DNA from: UBA10649 sp963749905
Lineage (GTDB): Bacteria; Actinomycetota; Actinomycetes; S36-B12
NCBI GenBank assembly: GCA_963749905.1
Contig: CAVVOF010000002.1
Span: 1-64,000, forward strand
DNA length: 64,000 bases
Reading direction: 5' to 3'
Shown here one piece after another: positions 17,423 to 26,768 of the stretch. The notes under the pieces were generated by a model that worked only from the letters and a program-made list of their open reading frames with translations, ran no database searches and was not told where the DNA came from. A program made the position numbers and the translations under genes. Each line of letters begins with the position of its first letter. The stretch's first letter is position 1.

Positions 17423-18350
17423 TCAAGAGTACGACGCGAGGGCCTCGGCGGCGCTAGTCGCCACCGCGGCCGCGAGTTCCGGCGGGGCGACGACAGTGGC
17501 CGCACCCCCCTGCGAGAGGACCAGCCGAACGGCCCAGTCGAGGGAGCGCACCGGCAGGTCCACGGTCACCAGGCCGGACCCGTCGTCCGTCTTCCGGACG
17601 CTGGCCCGGTGCACATCGATGAGCCAGCGCGCCTCGGGGGCGAGTTCGAGGGTCACCACCTGCGGGGCCTCGGGCGCCGCCGAAGCCGGCTCCTCCCGTT
17701 GGTCGGGCGGCACCGGACCACCGAGCTCGGCCGCCAGGATGCGGTCGAGCCGGAAGGTGCGCAAGGCCCCCGCGGCGCGGCAGTCGGCCTCGAGATAGCC
17801 GACGCCGTCCACCACCAGCAGCCGGAGCGGTGCGACCGTCCGCTCGCTGATCTCGTCCCTGGTCGCCGCGGCATAGCGAATGCGCACCTCGCGGCCCTCG
17901 GCCAGGGCCTGGTCCACGATCGCGGAGATCTGCTCGGGCACGCCCACCTCGAGCACGATCTGCTGGGCGGCACCGCTCGCCCCGGTGGCCGCCTCGAGCT
18001 TCGCCGTGGCGCTCAGCACCGCGTCCCGCCCCTGCACACCGGGCACCTGCGCCAGCATGCGGAGGGCAACCAGCAGGGTGACGGCCTCCTCCTGCGTCAG
18101 CCGCATGGGCCGGCCCAGGGTCTGCGGGTCGATGACGCGGATGACTCCGTCGTCCCAGAAGTCGATGTCCACGAGCTGGTCCGGCCCGTACCCGGGCACC
18201 CCGCACACGACGATCAGCCACAGGTCGCGCTCCAACTCGTCCGCGGCCACGCCGAAGTGCTCGGCGCACTCGCGGATGGTGACGTTCGGATGCGCCACCA
18301 GCCAGGGCACCAGGGCGAGCAGTCGCGCGCAGCCGCGGCCCGGCGCTCAC
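17423..18350 (-). CDS. pafC: PafC, WYL-domain transcription factor subunit (frameshifted near start)
   Basis: PafC acts with PafB as the PafBC activator of the mycobacterial LexA/RecA-independent DNA-damage response; despite the gene neighbourhood it does not act in pupylation. The helix-turn-helix region reads LLALVPWLVAHPNVTIRECAEHFGVAADELERDLWLI, followed by a WYL-type sensor domain with LLVVDGVGYLEADCRAAGALRTFRLDRI. The GTG at 18350 overlaps the pafB stop by four bases and begins SAGPRL, but one extra base in a CGCGCG run near 18321-18330 separates it from the main frame. This looks like a sequence error. About 308 residues when corrected. Confidence 0.88.
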
Positions 18351-19316
18351 GACCGGACCTCGTGCGCCGCCCGCAGCCGCTCCAGTCGCGCCACGACCAG
18401 CTCCTTGAGCGCCTCCGGCTCGAGGACCACGGCATCGCGACCGGCCGCGCAGACGAGCGGGACCAGCTCGTCCAAGGTGGCGGCCGCGACGGTGATCACG
18501 TCCGCATCCCACGGATCCTCGGGGCCGATCGCGCGGCGCCGCAGCGAGGTGGCCCGATCGGGTGTGACCCGGATGGTGGCCACGACCTGCGCTTCCGCCG
18601 GGCCGGGGTCGGCCTTGGTGATGTCGAAGCCCTCGGGCGCGGGCACCGCTCGCGGTCGGGCGGTCACCGTCACCGCACCGGTGATGCGCGACAGCCGGAA
18701 GGTGCGCACCGCGTCGCGATCGTGGTCGTGCCCGACCACGAACCAGCCGCCGCCGGCGGACCGCAGTCCCCACGGCGAGACCGTGCGCTTGTGCGACTCG
18801 CGGTCCGCGGGCGTGCGGTACGGGAAGGTCACGGTGCGGTCCAGCCGCAGCGCCGTCATCAGCGGCAGCAGGGCGGCGTCGCTGAACGTCAGCTGGACGG
18901 AGCCGCGGATGTCCGACGGGGTCCACTCCGCGCCGTCCGCGCTCTCCAGCTTGCGCAGCGCCACCCCGGCCACGGGGGCGACCGACCGCCTGGCCCCACA
19001 CCTGCGCGGCCACCGCGACCGCGGCCCGCTCGGCGAGGGTCAGGTCGACCGGGGGAAGCTCGTAGTGCTCGCGGGGAATCCGGTAGCCGAGGACCTCGCC
19101 GGAGGACGGGTCGGTGATGGTCTCCACCGGAATGCCCATGGAGCGCAGCTCGTCCTTGTCGCGCTCGAACATCCGCTCGAAGGCGCCGGCCGACGCGGCG
19201 TCCGAGTAGCCGGGGATCTGCCGCTGGACCTCTGCCCGCGTGACCGGCACAGGCGCGGCCATCAGGCAGATGACGAGGTTGAGCAGCCGCTCGGTGCGAT
19301 CGATGCGATCGGACAT
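18347..19316 (-). CDS. pafB: PafB, WYL-domain transcription factor subunit (one frameshift)
   Basis: Partner of PafC. It begins SDRIDRTERLLNLVICLMAAPVPVTRAEVQRQIPGY, the winged-helix part, then FERDKDELRSMGIPVETI and YELPPVDLTLAERAAVAVAAQVWGQAV. Here one extra base in GGTCGGTCG (about 18981-18990) breaks the frame; the next frame continues APVAGVALRKLES, then WGLRSAGGGWFVVGHDHDRDAVRTFRLSRI (the WYL domain) and ends at 18347. About 322 residues when corrected. The two parts join without loss of conserved sequence, so a sequencing error is likeliest. AGGACCCGG precedes the ATG. Confidence 0.88.
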
Positions 19317-19326
19317 CCGGGTCCTG

Positions 19327-19689
19327 CTACCCCACGTCCAGGAGGTCGATCACGAAGACGAGGGTGCGGCCACCGAGCCGGTGCCCGCTGCCGGCCGGGC
19401 CGTAGGCCAGGTGCGGCGGGATGACCAGCTGGCGCCGGCCACCGACCTTCATGCCGGGGATGCCCTCCTGCCAGCCGGCGATCAGGCCGGCCAGCGGGAA
19501 GGCGATCGACTCGCCGCGGTCCCAGGACGCGTCGAACTGCTCGCCGTTCTCGAAGTCCACCCCGACGTAGTGCACGGTGACGCGGGCGCCCGGCACGGCC
19601 TCGGCGCCGTCACCGACGATGAGGTCGGTGATGACCAGCTCGTCCGGTGCCGGTCCTTCGATGAAGTCGATCTCGGGCTTGCTGGTCAT
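19327..19689 (-). CDS. FKBP-type peptidyl-prolyl isomerase, cytoplasmic
   Basis: A 120-residue single FKBP domain without signal peptide, catalysing cis-trans isomerisation of proline bonds. Visible motifs are ITDLIVGDGAEAVPGARVTVHYVGV, NGEQFDASWDRGE, FPLAGLIAGWQEGIPGMKVGGRRQLVIPPHLAYG and TLVFVIDLLDVG. An AGGAGG-type Shine-Dalgarno (complement of CCTCCG) lies upstream. It is placed between pafB and a second FKBP gene; this pair by the pup ligase gene recurs in actinobacteria. Confidence 0.94.
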   Translation of the reverse strand: MTSKPEIDFIEGPAPDELVITDLIVGDGAEAVPGARVTVHYVGVDFENGEQFDASWDRGESIAFPLAGLIAGWQEGIPGMKVGGRRQLVIPPHLAYGPAGSGHRLGGRTLVFVIDLLDVG

Positions 19690-19768
19690 GCGTCCTCCGG
19701 GGGTCGGCTGGGTGGGGCGAGACGAGGGGTCGATCGAACGACTGGCCGGGTCGAGCGGCTGCGCGGAC

Positions 19769-20401
19769 CTAGCCGATCGAGTTGAGCTGGATCACGAACG
19801 CGAGGGTCTCGTTGGGGCCGATGCCCTGCGTCCCGGTCTCGCCGTAGGCCGAGCTCGCCGGGGATCACCAGCAGTCGCTGGCCGCCGACCTTCATGCCGG
19901 GGATGCCGTCCTGCCAGCCCTGGATCAGGCCGGTCAGCGGGAAGGTGGCCGGCTCGCCCCGGGTCCAGGAGGAGTCGAAGACCGTCAGGCCGCCGTAGCC
20001 GACACCGCAGTAGTCGACGGTGACCGTGTCGCCGGCCTGCACCTCGTCGCCGGTGCCCTCCGTGATGTCGGCGATGCCGAGCTCCGTGGCCGGGCTGTTG
20101 GTGGTGGCGATGGTGATCGCCGGTGCGCCGTTCGGCTGGAAGATGGCCGAGGCGTCACCGATGGTGACGGCGCTCGCCGGGGGCGAGTCGGTGGGCGACG
20201 CCTGCAGGCTGACGCAGTCGACGCGACACGTAGGGCGTGGCGGCCGCCACCTGGCTCTCAATCGGACTCGCTCTCGACGGCCAGGGTCGGGACGGCCTCT
20301 GCAGGCTCGCCCTCGACCCGTTCGTCGGACTGCTGCCCGCAGGCGGTCAGCGCGGTGAGCAGCGCGGCGGACGTCAGGACTGCACCGATTCTCTTCATCA
20401 C
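19769..20401 (-). CDS. FKBP-type isomerase lipoprotein, several frameshifts
   Basis: The reading starts VMKRIGAVLTSAALLTALTAC, a lipoprotein signal with lipobox LTAC, so the protein should sit on the outer membrane face. The frame breaks after AVESESD (near 20255) and again near 20220; the FKBP domain then reads CVSLQASPTDSPPAS and DTVTVDYCGVGYGG, TGLIQGWQDGIPGMKVGGQRLLVIPGEL. One extra G near 19857 breaks it again before YGETGTQGIGPNETLAFVIQLNSIG. About 210 residues when corrected. TAGGCT ends six bases before GTG 20401, supporting that start over the ATG one codon later. Errors in the sequence are more likely than decay, since all motifs survive. Confidence 0.82.
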
Positions 20402-20407
20402 CCGCTG

Positions 20408-20413
20408 AGCCTA
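20408..20413 (-). promoter_or_regulatory. -10-like TAGGCT of the FKBP lipoprotein gene
   Basis: TAGGCT ends six bases before GTG 20401 in the gap after pafA. There is no Shine-Dalgarno at this distance. Confidence 0.45.
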
Positions 20414-20455
20414 ACGCGCCGGGCCGCCAAGTTGGCCGCATGACCGCGCAGACGC

Positions 20456-21826
20456 TCACATGCTGGCGATCAGGCGCTCGACGCGCTCGTCCACGCTCAC
20501 GAACGGGTCCTTGCACAGGACGGTGCGCTGGGCCTGGTCATTGAGCTTCAGGTGCACCCAATCGACGGTGAAGTCGCGACGTCGCTCCTGCGCACGGCGC
20601 ACGAAGTCGCCGCGCAGCTTCGCCCGGGTGGTCTGGGGTGGCACCGACTTCGCCTCGAACACCGCAAGGTCGGTCGTGACGCGCTCGACCATGCCACTGC
20701 GCTCGAGCAGGTTGTAGAGACCTCTGCGGCGGTTGATGTCGTGATAGGCCAGGTCGAGCTGGGCGATGCGCGGCGAGGCCAGGTCCATGTCGTGCTTGTC
20801 CATGTACCGCCGGAGCAGGCGCAGCTTGATGGCCCAGTCGATCTCCCGATCGATGAGGGACAGGTCGTCGGCCTCGATGGCCTTCAGGCTGCGTCCCCAG
20901 AGCTCGAGGACCCGACGGGTGGTGCCGGTGGGCTCGTCCACGAGGCCGCGCCGCTGCGCGAAGTCCGAGGCCTTCTCGAAGAACTCCCACTGCATGGCCA
21001 GGGCGGACAGCTCCCGGCCGGTGGTCAGGCGGACCTCGCGGCGGCCGGTGACGTCGTGGCTCATCTCCCGGATCGCCCGGATCGGGTTCTCGAGGGACAT
21101 GTCGCGCATGACGACGCCGGCCTCCAGCATCCGCAGCACCAGGTCCGCGGTGCCCACCTTCAGCATCGTCGTGGTCTCGCTCATGTTGCTGTCGCCCACG
21201 ATGACGTGCAGGCGCCGGTACCGGTCGGCGTCGGCGTGCGGCTCGTCGCGGGTGTTGATGATCGGCCGCGAGCGGGTGGTCGCGCTCGACACGCCCTCCC
21301 ACATGTGGTCGGCGCGCTGGCTCAGGCAGTAGACGGCGCCGCGCGGGGTCTGCAGCACCTTGCCGGCGCCGACGACCAGCTGTCGCGAGATCAGGAAGGG
21401 GATGAACTGGTCGGCCAGCCGGGCGAACTCCCCGCGTCGTTCCACCAGGTAGTTCTCGTGGCAGCCGTAGGAGTTGCCGGCCGAGTCGGTGTTGTTCTTG
21501 AACAGGTAGATGTCCCCGACGATGCCCTCCTCGCGGAGCCGGCTCTCGGCGTCGTGGACGAGTCCCTCGAGGATCCGCTCCCCCGCCCGGTCGTGCGTGA
21601 CCAGCTGCTCCAGCCCGTCGCACTCGGCGGTGGCGTACTCGGGGTGGCTGCCGACGTCCAGGTAGAGGCGCGAGCCGTTGGTGAGGAAGACGTTGCTGCT
21701 GCGGCCCCAGGCGACCACGCGGCGGAACAGGTAGCGGGCCACCTCGTCCGGGCTGAGCCGGCGCTGGCCGTTGAAGGTGCAGGTGACTCCGTACTCGGTC
21801 TCGATGCCGAAGATCCTGCGGTCCAT
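20456..21826 (-). CDS. pafA: Pup--protein ligase
   Basis: PafA joins the C-terminal Glu of Pup to substrate lysines, with ATP, marking them for the proteasome. The 456-residue protein belongs to the carboxylate-amine ligase fold shared with Dop. Visible landmarks are FGIETEYGVTC at the N-terminus with the metal-binding Glu residues, FLTNGSRLYLDVGSHPEYAT, LFKNNTDSAGNSYGCHENYL, INTRDEPHAD and RRLHVIVGDSNMSE, and the C-terminal VDWVHLKLNDQ. The stretch between the first strands lacks the longer loop present in Dop. It starts two bases after the prcA stop, so it belongs to the proteasome operon. Confidence 0.96.
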   Translation of the reverse strand: MDRRIFGIETEYGVTCTFNGQRRLSPDEVARYLFRRVVAWGRSSNVFLTNGSRLYLDVGSHPEYATAECDGLEQLVTHDRAGERILEGLVHDAESRLREEGIVGDIYLFKNNTDSAGNSYGCHENYLVERRGEFARLADQFIPFLISRQLVVGAGKVLQTPRGAVYCLSQRADHMWEGVSSATTRSRPIINTRDEPHADADRYRRLHVIVGDSNMSETTTMLKVGTADLVLRMLEAGVVMRDMSLENPIRAIREMSHDVTGRREVRLTTGRELSALAMQWEFFEKASDFAQRRGLVDEPTGTTRRVLELWGRSLKAIEADDLSLIDREIDWAIKLRLLRRYMDKHDMDLASPRIAQLDLAYHDINRRRGLYNLLERSGMVERVTTDLAVFEAKSVPPQTTRAKLRGDFVRRAQERRRDFTVDWVHLKLNDQAQRTVLCKDPFVSVDERVERLIASM

Positions 21827-21828
21827 GG

Positions 21829-22518
21829 TCAGCCCAGCAGCTCGGCGAGCCGGTCGTTGGTCAGGCGCTGGAAGGCGCGGCGCGGCCGGGTGCGGTCCAG
21901 CACGGCCACCTCGAGCTGGGCGGCGCTCAGCTGCCGGGGCTGCTCGTCACCGTGCTCTCCCAGCAGCCGGACGGCCGCGCGCACCGCATCGGCGAGGGAC
22001 ATGCCCTCCCGCCAGAGGTGGGCCAGCTCGGTCGAGATCGGCTCCGCCGAACCGCCCATGGCCACGTAGCCGCGTTCGTCGGCGACCGAGCCGTCGAACA
22101 TCAACCGGTACAGCTGGTCCTGCTCGGACGTCGGGCCCACCTCAGCGACCACGATCTCGACCTCGAACGGCTTGGCCGTCTCCGTGAAGATCGAGCCGAG
22201 GGTCTGGGCGTAGGCGTTCGCCAGGCTGCGGCCGGTGACGTCGCTGCGGTCGTACGAGTAGCCCCGCATGTCCGCGAGCCGCACGCCCGCGACCCGGAGG
22301 CTCTCGAACTCGTTGTACTTGCCCACCGCCGCGAAGCCGACGCGGTCGTACAGCTCGGAGATCTTGTGCAGCGCCCGGGAGGGGTTCTCGGCGACGAAGA
22401 CGATCCCGTCGTCGTACTGCAGGACGATGACGCTGCGGCCGCGCGCGATGCCCTTCCGCGCGAAGTCCGCCTTGTCCCGCATGAGCTGCTCGGGCGAGAC
22501 ATAGAACGGCACGCTCAT
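21829..22518 (-). CDS. prcA: 20S proteasome alpha subunit
   Basis: Outer-ring subunit that gates the 20S chamber and docks Mpa. The 229-residue protein starts MSVPFYVSPEQLMRDKADFARKGIARGRSVIVLQYDDGIVFVAENPS, the mycobacterial-type N-terminus with the gating segment and H0 helix, and lacks a propeptide or catalytic Thr. The last residues are RLTNDRLAELLG. The start overlaps the prcB stop by four bases. Confidence 0.96.
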   Translation of the reverse strand: MSVPFYVSPEQLMRDKADFARKGIARGRSVIVLQYDDGIVFVAENPSRALHKISELYDRVGFAAVGKYNEFESLRVAGVRLADMRGYSYDRSDVTGRSLANAYAQTLGSIFTETAKPFEVEIVVAEVGPTSEQDQLYRLMFDGSVADERGYVAMGGSAEPISTELAHLWREGMSLADAVRAAVRLLGEHGDEQPRQLSAAQLEVAVLDRTRPRRAFQRLTNDRLAELLG

Positions 22519-23351
22519 GGGGTCACCCCCTCGCCGGATCGACCGCCGTCGGGATGGACCATCCGCCGGTCGATCATCGATTGCACGATCGGCGAGACCT
22601 CGGACTCGGGCAGGATGCGGGCGCCGCGCCCGTCCGCGACGGCGACGACCGGGAAGATGCCACGGGCCATGTCCGGGCCCGCAGTGGCACTGTCGTCGTC
22701 CGCGGCGTCGTAGAGCGCCTCGAGCGCCGTCCGGACGGCATCCACGCTGTCCGCACCGCGCCGGTAGAGCTTCTTGAGGGACCCTCGTGCGAAGGTCGAC
22801 CCCGACCCCACGGCGTAGAAGTCGTGCTCCTCGTACCGGCCGCCCGTCGGGTCGTAGGAGAAGATCCGGCCGCGCTGCGCCGCCATGTCGAACCCGGCGA
22901 ACAGCGGGACGACGGCGAGGCCCTGCAGCGCCAGGCCGAGGTTGCTCCGCAGCAGGCTGGCCAGCCGGTTCGCCTTGCCGTCCAGGGACAGCGGCACGCC
23001 CTCGATCTTCTCGTAGTGCTCGAGCTCCACCTGGAACAGGCGGACCAGCTCGACGGCCAGCCCGGCGGTGCCGGCGATCCCGATCACCGAGCTGTCGTCG
23101 GCCACGAAGACCTTCTCGATGTCGTGCTGGGCGATGACGTTGCCGATGGTGGCCCGGCGGTCGCCCGCCATCACCACGCCGTCGCCGGTGCGCAGCGCCA
23201 CGATCGTGGTGCCGTGCGGGGCGAGGGCTGAGATGCCCGCAGCATCGGAGATCCGGGCCAGCCGGTCCGGCTGCAGCGCTTGCAGGAACTCCACGAACGA
23301 GGAGGTCCCGATCAGCCGATAGGGGTCAGGAAGCCCTGGGGATGGCGTCAC
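22515..23351 (-). CDS. prcB: 20S proteasome beta subunit
   Basis: Catalytic inner-ring subunit. From GTG 23351 the precursor is 278 residues. A propeptide of 47 residues ending ISALAPHG is followed by TTIVALRTGDGVVMAGDRRAT, so Thr48 is the nucleophile after autocleavage behind Gly47. DRRAT and the Lys in IEKVFVADD fit the active site. The start overlaps the pup stop by four bases; an open frame reaching 23756 over pup and dop is spurious. Confidence 0.96.
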   Translation of the reverse strand: MTPSPGLPDPYRLIGTSSFVEFLQALQPDRLARISDAAGISALAPHGTTIVALRTGDGVVMAGDRRATIGNVIAQHDIEKVFVADDSSVIGIAGTAGLAVELVRLFQVELEHYEKIEGVPLSLDGKANRLASLLRSNLGLALQGLAVVPLFAGFDMAAQRGRIFSYDPTGGRYEEHDFYAVGSGSTFARGSLKKLYRRGADSVDAVRTALEALYDAADDDSATAGPDMARGIFPVVAVADGRGARILPESEVSPIVQSMIDRRMVHPDGGRSGEGVTP

Positions 23352-23545
23352 TGCCCGCCCTTCTGGACGAACGACTTCACGAAGTCCTCGGCGTTCTCCT
23401 CCAGGACCGAGTCGATCTCGTCGAGGATGGCGTCCACGTCGGAGTCGAGATCGGCGGGGGCACTGGACGTCGTGGCGCTCGCCTCGACCTCCTCGGCTTC
23501 CCCTCGGTCGACGCGACGCTGCTCGGCGCTCTCTCTCTGCGGCAT
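23348..23545 (-). CDS. pup: Prokaryotic ubiquitin-like protein Pup
   Basis: The 65-residue modifier is attached to substrate lysines. It has the usual charged, disordered first half and the C-terminal helical part VDAILDEIDSVLEENAEDFVKSFVQKGGQ-type sequence, ending in Gly-Gly-Gln. The last residue is Gln, so Dop must deamidate it to Glu before PafA can use it. No Shine-Dalgarno is seen, but TAGCCT lies six bases before the ATG, with its TAG formed by the dop stop; pup may therefore have its own leaderless transcript besides read-through from dop. Confidence 0.97.
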   Translation of the reverse strand: MPQRESAEQRRVDRGEAEEVEASATTSSAPADLDSDVDAILDEIDSVLEENAEDFVKSFVQKGGQ

Positions 23546-23551
23546 GTGATG

Positions 23552-23557
23552 AGGCTA
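23552..23557 (-). promoter_or_regulatory. -10-like TAGCCT of pup, overlapping the dop stop
   Basis: TAGCCT ends six bases before the pup ATG at 23545; the TAG is the dop stop codon (23555-23557). Confidence 0.45.
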
Positions 23558-25072
23558 TCGCGAGGGGTCCGGGGTGAGCAGGTCGATGAGTGCCGCCGCA
23601 TCCCCTGCGGCGTCCAGGATCGCCTCGACGTGCGCCCGGGTGCCGCGCACCGGCTCGAGCGTCGGCACGCGCAGCAGCGCCTCCCGTCCAGGGATGTCGA
23701 AGACCACCGAGTCCCACGAGGCGGCGGCGACGGAGTCGGAGTACCGCCGGATGCACTCACCTCGGAAGTACGCCCGCGTGTCCTCCGGCGCCCGGTCGAC
23801 GGCCCGCTCGACCTCCTCGTCGCTGAACATCCGCCGGAGTCGACCCCGGGCCTCGAGCCGGGCCGCCAGCCCGCGTTCGGGCCGCAGGTCGGCGTACTGC
23901 AGGTCGATGAGCTGCAGTCGGTGCGAGGTCCAGTCCAGCGACTCGCGTCGCATGAAGCCCTCCATCAGGGCGAGCTTGGCGATCCAGTCGATGCGGTCGC
24001 CCAGCGTGCTCGGGTCGTGCTCGAGGCCGTCCAGCACCTCGGCCCACGTCCGCAGGACGTCCGCCGTCTGGTCGTCGGGGTCCGGGCCGCAGAAGGCGAC
24101 GGCCTGCTCGAGGTACTCCCGTTGGATCTCGAGCGCGGTCAGCCGGCGGCCATCGGCGAGGGCCACCCGGTGCTTCAGGGACGGGTCATGGGACACCGCA
24201 TGCATCTCGGCCACCGGCTTGGCGGGTGTCCAATCGCGTCCAGCGAGGAAGCCGGCCTCGATCATGGCCAGCACGATCGAGGTGGCGCCGAGCTTGAGGA
24301 AGCTGGCGGTGTCGCTCAGGTTGGCGTCCCCGACGATCACATGCAGGCGCCGGAATCGCTCGGGGTCGGCGTGTGGCTCGTCGCGGGTGTTGATGATCGG
24401 TCGCTTCAGGGTGGTCTCCAGGCCCACCTCGACCTCGAAGAAGTCGGCCCGCTGGCTGATCTGGTAGGCGGACGTGCGGCCGTCCTGGCCCACCCCGAGG
24501 CGGCCGGCCCCGGTGTACACCTGACGGCTGATGAAGAAGGGCGTCAGGTACCGGACCACATCCGAGAAGGGAGTGAGGCGCTGCATGAGGTAGTTCTCGT
24601 GGGTGCCGTAGGACGCGCCCTTGTTGTCCGTGTTGTTCTTGTACAGCACGATGTTCTGCCCCGTCGGCCCGCTGGCGGCAAGCCTCATCGCGGTGCGCAT
24701 GATCTCCACGCCGGCGCGGTCCCACAGCACTGCGTCGCGGGGGTTGGTGACCTCCGGAGTCGACAGCTCCGGGTGCGCGTGGTCGACGTACAGGCGAGCG
24801 CCGTTGGTGAGGATCACGTTGGCCATGCCGAGGTCGTCGTCGGTCAGCAGCGATGGATCGGCGTCGGCACGCGACATGTCGAAGCCGCGGGCGTCGCGCA
24901 GCGGACTCTCGACCGCGTAGTCCCAGTGCGCCCGCTCGCGTACGCCCGCCAGCGCGTGCCGCGCATAGGCGTTGACTATCTGGGAGCTGGTCACCATCGG
25001 GTTGAGATTGGGCTGGCCGGGCACGGAGATCCCGTACTCCGTCTCGATGCCCATCACCCGATGGACGCTCAC
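23555..25072 (-). CDS. dop: Pup deamidase/depupylase Dop
   Basis: Dop converts the terminal Gln of Pup to Glu and also removes Pup from substrates. The 505-residue protein starts SVHRVMGIETEYGISVPGQP and has LYVDHAHPELSTPEVTNPRDAVLWDRAG, YKNNTDNKGASYGTHENYLM, FFEVEVGLETTLKRPIINTRDEPHAD and RLHVIVGDANLSD. Compared with PafA it has the extra N-terminal loop (about residues 40-80), a Dop hallmark. The GTG start overlaps the mpa stop by one base, and Gln-ended Pup directly downstream agrees with the need for deamidation. Confidence 0.96.
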   Translation of the reverse strand: MSVHRVMGIETEYGISVPGQPNLNPMVTSSQIVNAYARHALAGVRERAHWDYAVESPLRDARGFDMSRADADPSLLTDDDLGMANVILTNGARLYVDHAHPELSTPEVTNPRDAVLWDRAGVEIMRTAMRLAASGPTGQNIVLYKNNTDNKGASYGTHENYLMQRLTPFSDVVRYLTPFFISRQVYTGAGRLGVGQDGRTSAYQISQRADFFEVEVGLETTLKRPIINTRDEPHADPERFRRLHVIVGDANLSDTASFLKLGATSIVLAMIEAGFLAGRDWTPAKPVAEMHAVSHDPSLKHRVALADGRRLTALEIQREYLEQAVAFCGPDPDDQTADVLRTWAEVLDGLEHDPSTLGDRIDWIAKLALMEGFMRRESLDWTSHRLQLIDLQYADLRPERGLAARLEARGRLRRMFSDEEVERAVDRAPEDTRAYFRGECIRRYSDSVAAASWDSVVFDIPGREALLRVPTLEPVRGTRAHVEAILDAAGDAAALIDLLTPDPSR

Positions 25073-26730
25073 TACAGGTACTGCCCGGTGTTCGCGACGT
25101 TCTCGATCGACCGGCCGGGCTCGGAGCCCTTCTTGCCCTGGATCAGCGTGCGGATGAAGACGATGCGCTCGCCCTTCTTGCCGGAGATGCGCGCCCAGTC
25201 GTCGGGGTTGGTCGTGTTGGGCAGGTCCTCGTTCTCGCGGAACTCGTCGATGCAGGCGGACAGCACGTGCTGCACGCGCACGCCCTTGTCCCCCGTCTCG
25301 AGGAAGTCCTTGATCGCTGACTTCTTGGCACGGGCCACGATGTTCTCGATCATCGCCCCGGAGTTGAAGTCCTTGAAGTACAGGGTCTCCTTGTCGCCGT
25401 TGGCGTAGGTGACCTCGAGGAACTGGTTGTCCTCCGTCTCCGAGTACATCCGCTCGATCGCCGCCTGCACCATGGCCTTGCAGGTCGCTGCCGGGTCGCC
25501 GCCGTTCTCCGCCAGGTCGTCGCGATGCAGGGGCAGGGTGGGCACCAGGTACTTGCTGAAGATGTCCCTGGCCGCCTCGGCATCGGGACGCTCGATCTTG
25601 ATCTTCACGTCCAGTCGGCCCGGCCGCAGGATGGCGGGGTCGATCATGTCCTCGCGGTTCGAGGCGCCGATGACGATGACGTTCTCCAGCCGCTCGACGC
25701 CGTCGATCTCGCTGAGCAGCTGCGGGACGATGGTGTTCTCGACGTCGCTGGACACGCCGGTGCCGCGGGTCCGGAACAGCGAGTCCATCTCGTCGAAGAA
25801 CACGACGACCGGCATGCCCTCGGATGCCTTCTCGCGGGCCCGCTGGAAGACCAGCCGGATGTGCCGCTCCGTCTCGCCGACGTACTTGTTCAGCAGCTCG
25901 GGGCCCTTGATGTTCAGGAAGTAGGAGCGACCCTCGGCCAGGCCCATCCGCTCCGCGGCCTTGGCGGCCAGCGAATTGGCGACGGCCTTGGCGATCAGCG
26001 TCTTGCCGCAGCCGGGCGGGCCGTACAGCAGGATCCCCTTCGGCGGCTTGAGCCCGTGCTCCTCGAACAGGTCGGGATGCATGAACGGCAGTTCCACCGC
26101 ATCGCGGATCGTCTCGATCTGGTCCGCGAGGCCACCGATGTCCGTGTACTGGATGTCCGGGACCTCCTCGAGGACGAGCTCCTCGACCTCGGACTTCGGG
26201 ATCCGCTCGAAGGCGTAGCCGGCGCGGACGTCACACAGCAGCGAGTCGCCGGCCCGGATCCGCTGGGTGCGCAGTGGCTCGGCGAGCCGGATCACCCGCT
26301 CCTCGTCGGCGTTGCCGACGACCACCGCGCGCTCGCCACCATCGAGGACCTCCTTGAAGGTCACCAGTTCGCCGGTGTCCTCGAAGGCCAGCGCCTCGAT
26401 CACGTTCATCGACTCGTTCAGGAGCACGTCGACGCCCGGCTTCAGCCGTTCCGCGTCGATGGCCGGGCTCAGCGCGACACGCAGCTTGCGGCCGGCGGAG
26501 GACACGATCGCGAAGCCGGCGTCGTCCAGTCGCACCAGCGTGCCGAAGCCAGACGGCGGCTCGCCGAGCCGATCGACCTCCTCCTTGAGGGTGACGATCT
26601 GCTCGCGCGCCTCGCGCAGGGTCGAGATCAGTCGTGAGTTGTGGTCCTTCTGGGCCGCCAGCTCGCCGCGCAGCTCGGACATCGTCGTCTCGAGCGCGTG
26701 CACACGTGCCGGCCATTCGTCGTAAGTCAT
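25072..26730 (-). CDS. mpa: Proteasomal ATPase Mpa/ARC
   Basis: The AAA+ ring recognises Pup and threads pupylated proteins into the 20S core. From ATG 26730 the product is 552 residues: a coiled coil for Pup binding (about 12-55), two OB folds (about 60-190), and the AAA domain with Walker A GPPGCGKT (237-244), a Walker B ending in FFDEMDSLF and the arginine-rich SNREDMIDPAILRPGRLDVKI. The C-terminus is GQYL; the penultimate Tyr is needed to dock on the proteasome. A good Shine-Dalgarno (GGGAGGTGCC) precedes the ATG. It is first in the run mpa-dop-pup-prcB-prcA-pafA. Confidence 0.96.
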   Translation of the reverse strand: MTYDEWPARVHALETTMSELRGELAAQKDHNSRLISTLREAREQIVTLKEEVDRLGEPPSGFGTLVRLDDAGFAIVSSAGRKLRVALSPAIDAERLKPGVDVLLNESMNVIEALAFEDTGELVTFKEVLDGGERAVVVGNADEERVIRLAEPLRTQRIRAGDSLLCDVRAGYAFERIPKSEVEELVLEEVPDIQYTDIGGLADQIETIRDAVELPFMHPDLFEEHGLKPPKGILLYGPPGCGKTLIAKAVANSLAAKAAERMGLAEGRSYFLNIKGPELLNKYVGETERHIRLVFQRAREKASEGMPVVVFFDEMDSLFRTRGTGVSSDVENTIVPQLLSEIDGVERLENVIVIGASNREDMIDPAILRPGRLDVKIKIERPDAEAARDIFSKYLVPTLPLHRDDLAENGGDPAATCKAMVQAAIERMYSETEDNQFLEVTYANGDKETLYFKDFNSGAMIENIVARAKKSAIKDFLETGDKGVRVQHVLSACIDEFRENEDLPNTTNPDDWARISGKKGERIVFIRTLIQGKKGSEPGRSIENVANTGQYL

Positions 26731-26768
26731 GGCACCTCCCGCTCGGTCGTTTGCCACTCTAACTCCGG